DNA from: an uncultured Candidatus Woesearchaeota archaeon
Lineage (GTDB): Archaea; Nanobdellota; Nanobdellia; UBA10117
DNA length: 34,602 nucleotides
NCBI GenBank assembly: GCA_903864915.1
Contig: CAIPHS010000006.1
Coordinates: 1-34,602 of the forward strand
Reading direction: 5' to 3'
Shown here: positions 21,309-29,133 of the stretch, in pieces
Numbering within the stretch: position 1 is the first letter of the stretch
Layout: each line of letters opens with the position of its first letter
The notes under the pieces: model-generated
The model's input: the letters and a program-made list of their open reading frames with translations, nothing else
What the model was told of the DNA's origin: nothing
The model's database searches: none
Program-made: the position numbers and the translations under genes

Positions 21309-21480
21309 TCCCGCAAGTATAAGTGGCTGTTACAAGTGGCTTACAGGCAGCTACAACACAGGTTATGGTCCCATAGACACTAGCAACAAATCTGAGGAAA
21401 ACCAGCCTGCAGCGCCAGATAAGCCCGCACAAAAAGACCCAAAAAGGCCCACTTTAGACGATTTTTTCCCGAAAAGGTAG
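21298..21480 (+). CDS. 60-aa protein ending in a PIP-box-like motif
   Basis: The short, disordered-looking protein (Pro, Lys, Asp-rich second half) ends RPTLDDFFPKR. This matches the PCNA-interacting peptide pattern (x-x-x-L-x-x-F-F) except that the first position is Arg instead of Gln. Archaeal PIP motifs vary at that position. The gene overlaps the previous one by 11 nt. A role as a PCNA-binding peptide is inference. Confidence 0.5.
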   Translation: MADSPASISGCYKWLTGSYNTGYGPIDTSNKSEENQPAAPDKPAQKDPKRPTLDDFFPKR

Positions 21481-21529
21481 GCCTACCGAAAGCTTTTTAA
21501 AGTAACTTGCTTTTTCTATTTAAACAAAA

Positions 21530-21563
21530 CGCAACTCTTAAAAAGAAGAGTGTGAGAACTGCG
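21530..21563 (+). promoter_or_regulatory. Hairpin in the leader of the 75-aa gene
   Basis: CTCTT (21535-21539) and AAGAG (21546-21550) form a 5-bp stem with a six-base loop. It is enclosed by CGCA/TGCG (21530-21533 and 21560-21563). It follows a TATA-like TATTTAAAC and lies 26 nt or more before ATG 21589. The 109-nt gap otherwise holds only this promoter and an SD (AAGGGAG). Confidence 0.35.
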
Positions 21564-21588
21564 CTTTAGTGCTTGAAAAGGGAGAAAA

Positions 21589-21816
21589 ATGGGTACTGTA
21601 CCAAAAACATTGACGGATATGTTAAAAGAGAGCAGCAATTTACCTTTGGAACCTACTAAACAAGTTAAAACCGAGTTTAATCTTCCTCTTGAGATCTATG
21701 CTTTGTATGCTGATGCTTTCAAGGACACTTCTAATTTCAAACCTTTCTCTGAAATCAAAAACAATCCATTAGCATTAATTATACCATATCATAATTCTGG
21801 AGTAAAAAATGGGTAA
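21589..21816 (+). CDS. Unrecognised small protein
   Basis: The 75-aa protein (MGTVPKTLTDMLKESSNLPL) has a good Shine-Dalgarno (AAGGGAG) and overlaps the next ORF by 8 nt. It has no membrane segment and no Cys. No family recognised. It belongs to the small-gene run leading to tfb. Confidence 0.5.
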   Translation: MGTVPKTLTDMLKESSNLPLEPTKQVKTEFNLPLEIYALYADAFKDTSNFKPFSEIKNNPLALIIPYHNSGVKNG

Positions 21817-22168
21817 AAAAAGTAAAGAACAGTCACCAAATCCCCAAACATGCCCAATATTTTTAGATCTTGTCACAAAAACAGACGGTGAAAGCCCAAA
21901 ATGCGGCGATGCCCTCCTTGTCTTAAGTGATATGAGAATGTGCGTCAAAGTAGGTAGCCAAAAGCTTGCAGGCAATAAAAAGCTTGCTGAGGATTTGGGC
22001 TGCATAATCAATAACTGCGCAAAGGCACATTACGATTGTCAATCAGGACAGTATAATTGCCAAAAAAACGCGCAAATTTACAATAGAATAAAAGAAGCAT
22101 TAAAACCATACACAACCGAGAATGAAGCAAAAAGTTTTGTCGGTCTAACATCTGAGGTAGGAGATTAA
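21809..22168 (+). CDS. Cys-rich small protein upstream of tfb
   Basis: The 119-aa protein has seven cysteines, four of them clustered (GCIINNCAKAHYDC, then NC). This suggests metal binding or disulfides. The N-terminus is polar and there is no signal peptide. It stops 1 nt before tfb, so it is probably co-transcribed with it. No family is recognised. Confidence 0.5.
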   Translation: MGKKSKEQSPNPQTCPIFLDLVTKTDGESPKCGDALLVLSDMRMCVKVGSQKLAGNKKLAEDLGCIINNCAKAHYDCQSGQYNCQKNAQIYNRIKEALKPYTTENEAKSFVGLTSEVGD

Positions 22169-22169
22169 A

Positions 22170-23123
22170 ATGGCTGAATTTGTAAAAAGATGTCCGGAAT
22201 GCAATTCAATCAACCTATCCGTGGACGAAAAGCACGGTGAAGTTGTCTGCAAAAGCTGTGGAACTGTCATTGACGAGAACATGGTAGACACAACGCCTGA
22301 ATGGCGTGAGTTCTCTGAAGACGGCGAAGACAGGAGAAGGGCCGGTGCTCCAGCTACGTTCACCAAAGCAGACATGGGAACAGGTACAACTATTGGTACA
22401 GGTTCTGAAATCTACAATCTTCCTGGCGCCCAAAGAAGGCGTTTCTTAAGATTAAGGGAATGGCATAACCGTTCCTCAACAAGTTTGGAACGAAACCTAA
22501 GATATGCGCTTGTTGAACTGAAGAGAGTTGCATCAATATTGAATGTTCCTCCGGCAATTGAAGAGGAATCTGCAAGAATCTACAACATGGCCGTAAGAAA
22601 GGCTTTGGTAAGAGGCAGGTCAATGGAATCTGTCGTTGTCGGTGCAATTTACATTGCTGCAAGACGTTTCAATTTACCAAGAAGCCTGAACGAGATCTGC
22701 AAGATTACAAGAGCCAACAAAAGGGATGTCGGCAAGACATACAGATTCATAGCAAGAAGCTTGAACATCAAGCTGTTGCCTTCAGGCCCTGTTGACTACA
22801 TACCTAAATTCGCAAACAGGCTAAACTTTTCAGCCGCAACACAGACAAAGGCTGTTGAAATCCTGAAGAAAGCGCAAGAACTCGAATTAACCAGCGGCAG
22901 GGGCCCAATTGGATTGAGTGCAGCTGCCTTGTATGTCGCATCATTGCTAACTGGAGAGAAACGAACTCAAAGGGAAATAGCAGATGCTGTTGGTGTAACC
23001 GAAGTCACCATCCGAAACAGGTACAAGGAAATCATAGAAAAGCTCGGCCTCAAGGAATTAATGGAAAAAGCCATGGAAGCAGAAGCTGAGGTAGAGCGCC
23101 AGAAAGAGAAGAGAAAACGCTAA
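22170..23123 (+). CDS. tfb: Transcription initiation factor TFB
   Basis: The 317-aa archaeal TFIIB homolog recruits RNA polymerase to TBP-TATA complexes. It has an N-terminal zinc ribbon (CPECNSINL, then CKSCGTVID), a B-finger/linker region (DTTPEWREF, GAPATFTKADMGTGTTIG) and two cyclin-like repeats. The second ends near EIIEKLGLKELMEK. An SD (GTAGGAGATT) precedes the ATG. It abuts the following unknown gene (TAA then ATG). Confidence 0.97.
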   Translation: MAEFVKRCPECNSINLSVDEKHGEVVCKSCGTVIDENMVDTTPEWREFSEDGEDRRRAGAPATFTKADMGTGTTIGTGSEIYNLPGAQRRRFLRLREWHNRSSTSLERNLRYALVELKRVASILNVPPAIEEESARIYNMAVRKALVRGRSMESVVVGAIYIAARRFNLPRSLNEICKITRANKRDVGKTYRFIARSLNIKLLPSGPVDYIPKFANRLNFSAATQTKAVEILKKAQELELTSGRGPIGLSAAALYVASLLTGEKRTQREIADAVGVTEVTIRNRYKEIIEKLGLKELMEKAMEAEAEVERQKEKRKR

Positions 23124-23579
23124 ATGGCTAAATTAGAATACTTTATCTCAAGGGAATACATTTGGAACGAAACTGAAAAAGAAGTACAGCCATTAGGCAA
23201 ATTAGAGTCTACTACACTGCAATTGGTGCCTGGCATAACTATTGAAGTTGAACATAGTGGAGATGAGCGTGAAGATTTTGGCCTTTTTTCAGGCAAAATT
23301 CAAAATGTCACAATACCTTTAACGAGGTGGGATCAAACCAATGCTTTTAGTGCCTATCATCAGGCAGACGTTCGTTTAGAGCCTTATGACGCAGTAGAAG
23401 CCGCCAAAAAGTTCGGCGTATCTGTAAAAGACATCAAAGAGCGATTATTCCATTATACTACAATATTTGTTAACGGCGACATGCGAAGAGAAAAAAGAGC
23501 TACCAAACACATAGAAGATTTGCATTCAGCAACAAATCTACGTGAAGGCTTAGACACAGTTCTTGGCTGCGTTCAATAA
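23124..23579 (+). CDS. Unrecognised protein directly after tfb
   Basis: The 151-aa protein has a beta-rich first half (MAKLEYFISREYIWNETEKE, then LQLVPGITIEVEHSG) and a helical C-terminus. It starts on the base after the tfb stop, so it is likely co-expressed. The end overlaps the convergent trm1 by 7 nt. No family is recognised. Confidence 0.55.
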   Translation: MAKLEYFISREYIWNETEKEVQPLGKLESTTLQLVPGITIEVEHSGDEREDFGLFSGKIQNVTIPLTRWDQTNAFSAYHQADVRLEPYDAVEAAKKFGVSVKDIKERLFHYTTIFVNGDMRREKRATKHIEDLHSATNLREGLDTVLGCVQ

Positions 23580-24637
23580 AATTTTTTAATAATTTTTTCA
23601 AATTCTTTCTCGGTTGCATCTGTCTTGATGCCTGTCCTGCTGAAATGCGTCCTTGCTGCCTTGAAGCCAGTTGACCATAGGTTTTCAATCACTGACTGCA
23701 GCCTTGGGACCTGCTTCAGGTGCATCGCTGCCAGGTCATAGAAGCCAACTATTGGTATTTTGGACTCCAAAAGAATAGTATGCAGCAAACTCTTGGTTTC
23801 TGCAGAAATATGTTTCATTTTAAACGTTAATCTAAACATTTTTTCAACAAGCTGTTCATCCCAAAGTTTTCCTAACCACATTGGACCTGCACCCTGGAAG
23901 CAGCCAATCTGCTGCAGAATCTTATCGGCCTTGTCTGCACCCCTTTCTGCCCGCAAATAACAGCGCATGTAATGCCTTGTTGTGTGTGCAAACAAAGGTG
24001 TAAGGGCAATATCGTATTGCGCGCCAACTTCCTGCACTTTCTTAATCAGAATTCGCAGGCCAGCTTCGTTCATCAGGTAATTGTACAAAGGCTTGGCTCC
24101 ATATTTCCTAAGACAAGCATCAGGATAAGTCCCGCACAAAGCTGAAGTGTCTGTTGCGGTGACTGCAATGATGCCGCCACGGTTTTCAACAATTGCTTTC
24201 ACGCCAGCGTCAAGAAATGGAACTGGAGTTCCGAACGGGTCAATGTCAACGTAACCAAACTTCTTGTCTTTGCGTTTGTGCCTGCCGGCGAGGAGCTCGT
24301 GAGCGCGGAGATTTGAAATAATTACTTTGAGTTTGTTCAATTTTGCATTTTGTTTCATCAATGCAAACGCTGTGGAGCTTGCGTCATTGATGTAAACCCT
24401 TTCCACGCCTGCTTCCTTCTTGATCCGCAGACCACGGACACCTGTTGCAGCCAGCAAGTCAACAGCAGACTCAACATTGCCGACAGCTTTCAGCAACAAA
24501 ACTGACAAATCCCTGTTAAGTGTCATGGCGGGATTGTAAAACACTGGAGCTTTTGAGTCAAGCTTGTACAATTTTGGGTCTGGAACTTTTAGTTTGACTG
24601 CTCCTTCAGTTATGTCTATAAACTTTACCCTTGTCAT
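23573..24637 (-). CDS. trm1: tRNA (guanine-26-N2)-dimethyltransferase
   Basis: The 354-aa protein methylates G26 of tRNA using S-adenosylmethionine. It shows the Trm1 pattern: VKLKVPDPKLYKL, VFYNPAMTLNRDLSVLLLKA, the SAM-binding LLAATGVRGLRI, and YVDIDPFGTPVPFLDAG as the catalytic block. I start at ATG 24637 (MTRVKFIDI). The 63 extra residues in the track are hydrophobic nonsense overlapping the opposite microprotein gene. ATG 24685 is a less likely option. Confidence 0.95.
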   Translation of the reverse strand: MTRVKFIDITEGAVKLKVPDPKLYKLDSKAPVFYNPAMTLNRDLSVLLLKAVGNVESAVDLLAATGVRGLRIKKEAGVERVYINDASSTAFALMKQNAKLNKLKVIISNLRAHELLAGRHKRKDKKFGYVDIDPFGTPVPFLDAGVKAIVENRGGIIAVTATDTSALCGTYPDACLRKYGAKPLYNYLMNEAGLRILIKKVQEVGAQYDIALTPLFAHTTRHYMRCYLRAERGADKADKILQQIGCFQGAGPMWLGKLWDEQLVEKMFRLTFKMKHISAETKSLLHTILLESKIPIVGFYDLAAMHLKQVPRLQSVIENLWSTGFKAARTHFSRTGIKTDATEKEFEKIIKKFY

Positions 24638-24696
24638 GTTATTTGAATAGTAACAAGCCCTTATTAATACATTTTCCAACTTCATAATGTGAAAAA

Positions 24697-24870
24697 ATGG
24701 GAATGATTGAACCAAAAACATGGGGATGGATAAAAGTGTTAGGCGGCTTGGTCGCCTTTTGGTTTGCTTGGAAAACAGGCATAACAATGTATAGCTTAGG
24801 CGGCGCAGTAGCCATCTTAGCAACATTAGTTATCGTGGGCGGATTGAACCTAGCCATGAGCAAGAAGTAA
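24697..24870 (+). CDS. 57-aa two-helix membrane protein
   Basis: This ORF is below the track cutoff. ATG 24697 begins MGMIEPKTWGWIKVLGGLVA, and the protein has two hydrophobic helices (VLGGLVAFWFAW and GGAVAILATLVIVGGLNLAM) and ends SKK. It overlaps no real gene and is followed by a T-rich terminator-like run. No family is recognised. Confidence 0.6.
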   Translation: MGMIEPKTWGWIKVLGGLVAFWFAWKTGITMYSLGGAVAILATLVIVGGLNLAMSKK

Positions 24871-24877
24871 ACCTTAG

Positions 24878-24900
24878 CGCTTTTTTTCTTTTATTTTTGT
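24878..24900 (+). terminator. T-rich terminator
   Basis: GCGCTTTTTTTCTTTTATTTTTG follows the small membrane protein gene, consistent with archaeal poly-T termination. Confidence 0.4.
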
Positions 24901-24955
24901 TTTATTAATTTGTCACAGAGCCAAGTTTCTTAAATTTGCATGTCCTGGTTAAACT

Positions 24956-25651
24956 ATGCAACGTCTCTGGCAAGTTGATGCTAGCCGCGGCCTGGCCCTA
25001 ACTTTCATGCTAGTGTCAAACTTTGTCACAGACCTGCAATACTTCAAGGGCTATTCCAGTTTTGGAAATCTTTGGTTCGCCTTTGCCCAGCTTACGGCAT
25101 TTATGTTCATCTTCATTGTTGGTTTCTCTTTGGTTTTAAGCTATAACTGGGCTGTAAAGGAAAACAAGGCCACACTTGGCAAATACCTGAAGCGGGGCCT
25201 TTGGATATTTGGCCTTGGCCTACTCATAACCTTCATCTCGTATTGGTTCATCGGCGCGGATTACATTAGGTGGGGTGTGCTAAGTCTGATAGGCAGTTCG
25301 ATAATCCTTGCTTATCCTTTCCTTAAAGCGAAGCCTGTCTGGTCTGCGGTCATGGGGTTGCTGTTCGTTATTGCTGGCTGGATAGCCTGGCATGTAACAT
25401 TGACAACCAATTTACTTTTGCCAGTTGGTTTTACGACAGCAAGCTTTTCCTCTGTTGATTATTTCCCGCTTCTGCCCTGGTTTGGTGTTGCCCTGCTGGG
25501 AATATTTTTCGCCAAGACATATTATTCCAAAATCAGCAATCTCCAAAGCTCAAAACCGAAATTCAAGCCGCTTTGCTGGCTAGGCAGGCATTCCCTAGTC
25601 ATTTACCTGATCCACCAGCCCATTTTCCTGGCGCTTTTGCTGTTTTTTTGA
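24956..25651 (+). CDS. DUF1624 / acyltransferase-like membrane protein
   Basis: The 231-aa protein has about seven membrane helices and the DUF1624 hallmarks. The N-terminus is RLWQVDASRGLALTFMLVSN (R-x-x-x-[LI]D-x-x-RG-[LI]A). The final helix region reads LGRHSLVIYLIHQPIFLAL. Related proteins include heparan-glucosaminide acetyltransferase-like enzymes. Substrate unknown, perhaps a surface glycan or lipid. A TATA-like TTCTTAAATTTG lies about 30 nt upstream. Confidence 0.75.
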   Translation: MQRLWQVDASRGLALTFMLVSNFVTDLQYFKGYSSFGNLWFAFAQLTAFMFIFIVGFSLVLSYNWAVKENKATLGKYLKRGLWIFGLGLLITFISYWFIGADYIRWGVLSLIGSSIILAYPFLKAKPVWSAVMGLLFVIAGWIAWHVTLTTNLLLPVGFTTASFSSVDYFPLLPWFGVALLGIFFAKTYYSKISNLQSSKPKFKPLCWLGRHSLVIYLIHQPIFLALLLFF

Positions 25652-25687
25652 GAAATCTTATAAAACTATACTCATCTCATAATAATC

Positions 25688-25921
25688 ATGCAAATCGTAA
25701 CCAATGAAAAGACGTTGAATGAAATCCTAGGTTGCAAAGGCCCATTGCGAGATTTAAAATTCAAAAAAGAGCCTCTCGGATTTTTTAGCTTCAAGCACTT
25801 TAATGAGCAAGAAAGGGATAAAATCATCACAGACGAAGCAAAAAAAGAAGGCTACGTCGTTGTTTACAAGGAATACAGACCCGCGTTGGGTGGGTTTAAA
25901 TATACTGGCTTTAAAAGATAA
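25688..25921 (+). CDS. Unrecognised small protein
   Basis: The 77-aa protein (MQIVTNEKTLNEILGCKGPL) is soluble and ends in a basic aromatic stretch (GGFKYTGFKR). A TATA-like CTTATAAAAC precedes it by about 25-30 nt. No family recognised. Confidence 0.5.
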   Translation: MQIVTNEKTLNEILGCKGPLRDLKFKKEPLGFFSFKHFNEQERDKIITDEAKKEGYVVVYKEYRPALGGFKYTGFKR

Positions 25922-25968
25922 TAGTATTTTAGCGAAGTTTTATATTGCAAATTTGCATTACTACAAAA

Positions 25969-26535
25969 ATGACTAAGTTTGTAGTGGAGCATCTTGAGCC
26001 CTCGATGTACAAGTGGTGTATCATCGAGTATACGCACATGTCCAAAAGGGTTGGCAAGGCAAACCTGATGTTCACTAACGTAACCGCTGGCGCGGCTAAG
26101 TTAAAGTCCTTGGGCGATGTAAGGAAGGACAGCATCAAGGATATTCCCCTGAAGAAGGCTTGTGTGCTGGATCCTTCTGCAAAGAAGCTTCTGACGCCAA
26201 AAGAGGCAAAGAAGTTTGATTATTTCATCTTTGGCGGGATACTTGGAGACAACCCGCAGAGATTCAGAACAAAGAAACTTATCACGTCAAAGCTAAAACT
26301 GCCTGCTTACAACCTAGGCGACAAGCAGATGTCAACTGACACTGCAGTGATTGTCTGCAAGAAAATCGTTGACGGCACGCCGTTGGGCAAGTTAAAGTTT
26401 GCCGAGGAATACGAAATTGAAGAAGAGCCTGGCTTCTACAGAATTCTGCCTTACAGGTACCTTGTTGAGAAAGGAAAGATTGTGTTCGCACCCAACCTGA
26501 AGGACTTTCTAAGTAAATTAAAACCGTCAGTTTAA
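25969..26535 (+). CDS. Sfm1/DUF431-type SPOUT methyltransferase
   Basis: The 188-aa protein matches the DUF431 family, whose yeast member Sfm1 methylates an arginine of ribosomal protein uS3. Matching blocks are KFVVEHLEPSMYKWCIIEY, CVLDPSAKKLLTPKEA, FDYFIFGGILGDNP and LGDKQMSTDTAV; FGGILGD and LGDKQM form the SAM-knot region. I start at ATG 25969 (MTKFVVEHLEP), since the eight extra residues are unconserved. The archaeal substrate is not known. Confidence 0.88.
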   Translation: MTKFVVEHLEPSMYKWCIIEYTHMSKRVGKANLMFTNVTAGAAKLKSLGDVRKDSIKDIPLKKACVLDPSAKKLLTPKEAKKFDYFIFGGILGDNPQRFRTKKLITSKLKLPAYNLGDKQMSTDTAVIVCKKIVDGTPLGKLKFAEEYEIEEEPGFYRILPYRYLVEKGKIVFAPNLKDFLSKLKPSV

Positions 26536-26593
26536 CTATCATACTTACGAAAAGATTATATCTTTGCACGTGATAACAATATTAAGGTGCTAT

Positions 26594-26968
26594 ATGGGGA
26601 AAGATGTAAGGAGCTTAGAGCATATCATAGTATCTCCTCAGAAAGCTAAACAAATATCGTATCCTTTGCGAGTAGAAAAATTTAATCAATTGATAGAGTT
26701 TATCAAAACGTATCGCACTGGTGATGCAATCAAAACCGAATATGCCAAATGGATTACTAAGAACATAGTAAATAACCCAAGAGCCTTTTCCGCTGCAACA
26801 AAAGAAGCCAGTGAGCTACTCAGAATCCTATGTGATGAAGGTTACATTTCGAAACAAGAAATTGTGGGTGGTGGCATGAGCATACACACAATAACAAGCT
26901 ACGCCTTACTGCCTGATAAGGTGCCCGAATTAAAAGCATACCTAAGTCGGCTGCGGAAAAATAATTGA
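26594..26968 (+). CDS. Unrecognised protein, possible winged helix
   Basis: I start at ATG 26594 (MGKDVRSLEHIIVSPQ); the track start at 26564 is a GTG followed by a promoter-like stretch. The 124-aa protein has a helical core with a winged-helix-like C-terminal half (ASELLRILCDEGYISKQEIV). No specific family is recognised. Confidence 0.5.
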   Translation: MGKDVRSLEHIIVSPQKAKQISYPLRVEKFNQLIEFIKTYRTGDAIKTEYAKWITKNIVNNPRAFSAATKEASELLRILCDEGYISKQEIVGGGMSIHTITSYALLPDKVPELKAYLSRLRKNN

Positions 26969-26970
26969 AC

Positions 26971-27735
26971 CTAGAGTTTCTTCCAAGTAATCTTGTTTTT
27001 TTCCAATATATCTATTATTTTCTTCTTCTGAGGGCTTGAAAGGCCTTTCCACTCGACTAAAGCGTAGTCTGGCTTTGGAGTTGTTTTGTTGAAAGCTTCC
27101 AAGATTAAGTTTTCATCCAAATTATCCGCATGATGTTTTGGACAGATATGGCCAAGTGCAATCTCTGCCAGTTTTTTGTTGAAGCGCGGGCAGTAATGCC
27201 CTCCGCCGAAGCCAATTGCAACGTCTACTTTTTCCGGCTCCTCGGTTACCAACTTGTAAATAACATCTGCGGCAGCCTCGCAGGCGTTTTTGTCATTCCA
27301 TTCCTTCTCGGTGCTGCCAACTTCCACAAACATGACTGGAAAATCAATGGTTGGGCTGTGGTGCGTGACTTCCATACCAACTTCGTATTTCGCCAACACT
27401 TTCCTTTCTGCTTTAAGGTTCTGAAATTCCAAAATACCTTGCCTTATGCAAAGGGCGGGCGCAATGGATAACGTCTTTGGTTTTCCGCCAAGGTCTGCCG
27501 AAGCCCAGTTGCCAGTTGTGTGGCAGGTGAGCAAAGGCACACCGGCTTCTGACTTGTGTGAAGAAGCGACAATAATCAATTCGGGCTTGATTTTCTGGAA
27601 TTCTTTCTCATGCTTGTCCAAATCGAGCACATTCCCACCAATCTCAAAGATGTTGATATCCTGATATTTTTCTAGGAGAACTTTCCCTATGTTCGCAGAA
27701 GCAATGTTCGACTTGGCGACTACTATTAATTTCAT
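26971..27735 (-). CDS. dtdA: D-aminoacyl-tRNA deacylase, archaeal type (DTD2)
   Basis: The 254-aa enzyme removes D-amino acids wrongly attached to tRNA. It carries the DtdA pattern: IIVASSHKSEAGVPLLTCHT, then GNW, EVTHHSPTIDFPVMFVEVGS, and GFGGGHYCPRFNKK near the C-terminus. The length fits the archaeal and plant family. A TATA-like TTTATATAAC lies upstream on the minus strand. Confidence 0.94.
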   Translation of the reverse strand: MKLIVVAKSNIASANIGKVLLEKYQDINIFEIGGNVLDLDKHEKEFQKIKPELIIVASSHKSEAGVPLLTCHTTGNWASADLGGKPKTLSIAPALCIRQGILEFQNLKAERKVLAKYEVGMEVTHHSPTIDFPVMFVEVGSTEKEWNDKNACEAAADVIYKLVTEEPEKVDVAIGFGGGHYCPRFNKKLAEIALGHICPKHHADNLDENLILEAFNKTTPKPDYALVEWKGLSSPQKKKIIDILEKNKITWKKL

Positions 27736-27819
27736 AGATAGTACCTGTTAAAAGTTATATAAAAGATATAACAAAAGGTATTAATTTATAAATTCAGGAC
27801 AATATAGTAAATAACTAAT

Positions 27820-28206
27820 ATGACATACCTCCAAACATATTCTGAGTTGTACGAAAGATGCCTGAAGACCTCTAAGGAAATGCAGGACTTGGCCGAAAAA
27901 CTCAATAAAATTACAGATTCTAACGAGAAATTTAACGCCAGGAGAGAATTAGAAGGCCTGTTGGGCAAGAATGACGAACAACTTGACAAGCTGGAATATC
28001 TAAGCAACGTGATAATTGCTAACAAAAGCCTGCGATGGAAAATTTCAAAGCACTACAAATTTTCTTTGGATACTGCACCAGCCATAATATTAGACAGATT
28101 GCAGAATTTGACAGATTCATACGTGCATATTAGCCTGTTGACTGTAAAGGATGATTTGGATGCGTACGTTAAGCAAAAAACTGAACAAACTGGTTTGAGT
28201 TTTTAG
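27820..28206 (+). CDS. Unrecognised helical protein
   Basis: The 128-aa protein has a coiled-coil-like N-terminus (ELYERCLKTSKEMQDLAEKL, then LEGLLGKNDEQLDKLEYLSN). No membrane segment or known motif. A TATA-like AATTTATAAATT lies about 30-35 nt upstream, and it diverges from dtdA. Confidence 0.5.
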   Translation: MTYLQTYSELYERCLKTSKEMQDLAEKLNKITDSNEKFNARRELEGLLGKNDEQLDKLEYLSNVIIANKSLRWKISKHYKFSLDTAPAIILDRLQNLTDSYVHISLLTVKDDLDAYVKQKTEQTGLSF

Positions 28207-28242
28207 TTAAACTTTTATAGTTGGGGGTCCCTAGATTTTGAT

Positions 28243-28563
28243 ATGGCAGATGCGCGAGGACTTGTAAACTGGATTCGGGGTAATATTTCGAAATTAAGAG
28301 ATGAAAGTTTTTCTCTAAGTCAAGAAATTGGTCTGATAAAGCAAACGGAAGGTTTGGCTAAGGATCTTATGGGTATGTCGGTAGGTGCGGACAAAGGGCA
28401 CGCTAAACAATTGTTTACTGATTTGGAGAACTATCGGCGATTTTACTTAGAAGAATACCAAGCGCTTAAGGGTAAGGGAACTTTGAATCCTAGCAAGCTG
28501 GATGCGGAGAGACACCGCGTGCTTATATTGGCTCTTGAACATCTGGCCGAAATTGCTGTCTAA
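28243..28563 (+). CDS. Unrecognised helical protein
   Basis: The 106-aa protein (MADARGLVNWIRGNISKLRD) is mostly helical. A TATA-like ACTTTTATAG lies about 30 nt upstream. Its end overlaps the convergent 188-aa gene by 4 nt. It has the same size class and helical style as the previous gene, but I see no sequence similarity. Confidence 0.5.
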   Translation: MADARGLVNWIRGNISKLRDESFSLSQEIGLIKQTEGLAKDLMGMSVGADKGHAKQLFTDLENYRRFYLEEYQALKGKGTLNPSKLDAERHRVLILALEHLAEIAV

Positions 28564-29126
28564 GTTTTTACTGTAACTTTGGCTTTTGCCACTTCAGCCC
28601 TAATCTGATCCTGCCTTTGGATTGACATCAGGTTTTCGAATGAACTCGCATGCCTTGCATCTGCGGCAGCCACAGATTCTACAACCAGATTGCACAAAGC
28701 TATGGATTTCTGCTCGGTATCATCGGGGTCTGTAATTATTGAGTGTGCAAGGTAGTGCAGGCCTTCCAGCTGGTGTGAAGCACCAAAAACAGTAAATGAA
28801 ACTTTGTCTTTGTCAGCAACCCTTCTCGTTTCGGCATAAACTGGTGTTTTGTAATGAATATTATTATAAAATAGGGATGTGATGACATCCTCTGGCTTCA
28901 GGAATGCATGTTTTGCAAGGGCCTCAGCTTCTGTCCATGCAATCCTGTCAGCGATAAGACGTGTGCCAAAAATAACTGGCGCAACATATTCCATCACATT
29001 AGTTCCCAGATAATGTATCGCTATTCTTCTATGATCCATGCTTCCGGCAACAAACATCTTTTGGCCTAAAACTGGTATATGGTAATTTAAATCTTCTAAT
29101 TTTGGATTGCCAACATAAGTTATCAT
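28560..29126 (-). CDS. Unrecognised protein at the end of the ribosomal operon
   Basis: I start at ATG 29126 (MITYVGNPKLEDLNYHIPVL), 7 nt after the eS6 stop; the longer track ORF runs into eS6. The 188-aa protein mixes strands and helices and contains FVAGSMDHRRIAIHYLGTNV and VSFTVFGASHQLEGLHYLAH. I recognise no family. Tight spacing to eS6 suggests co-transcription with ribosomal genes. Confidence 0.55.
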   Translation of the reverse strand: MITYVGNPKLEDLNYHIPVLGQKMFVAGSMDHRRIAIHYLGTNVMEYVAPVIFGTRLIADRIAWTEAEALAKHAFLKPEDVITSLFYNNIHYKTPVYAETRRVADKDKVSFTVFGASHQLEGLHYLAHSIITDPDDTEQKSIALCNLVVESVAAADARHASSFENLMSIQRQDQIRAEVAKAKVTVKT

Positions 29127-29133
29127 TTTAGAA

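Noticed and set aside
21045-22168. Relatedness of the genes at 21045 and 21809 through a shared KCGD block
   Set aside because: Only a short KCGD-centred match was visible, with no consistent alignment outside it; probably chance.
23573-24826. 417-aa version of trm1
   Set aside because: The first 63 residues do not match Trm1 and overlap the microprotein gene; the family N-terminus starts at ATG 24637.
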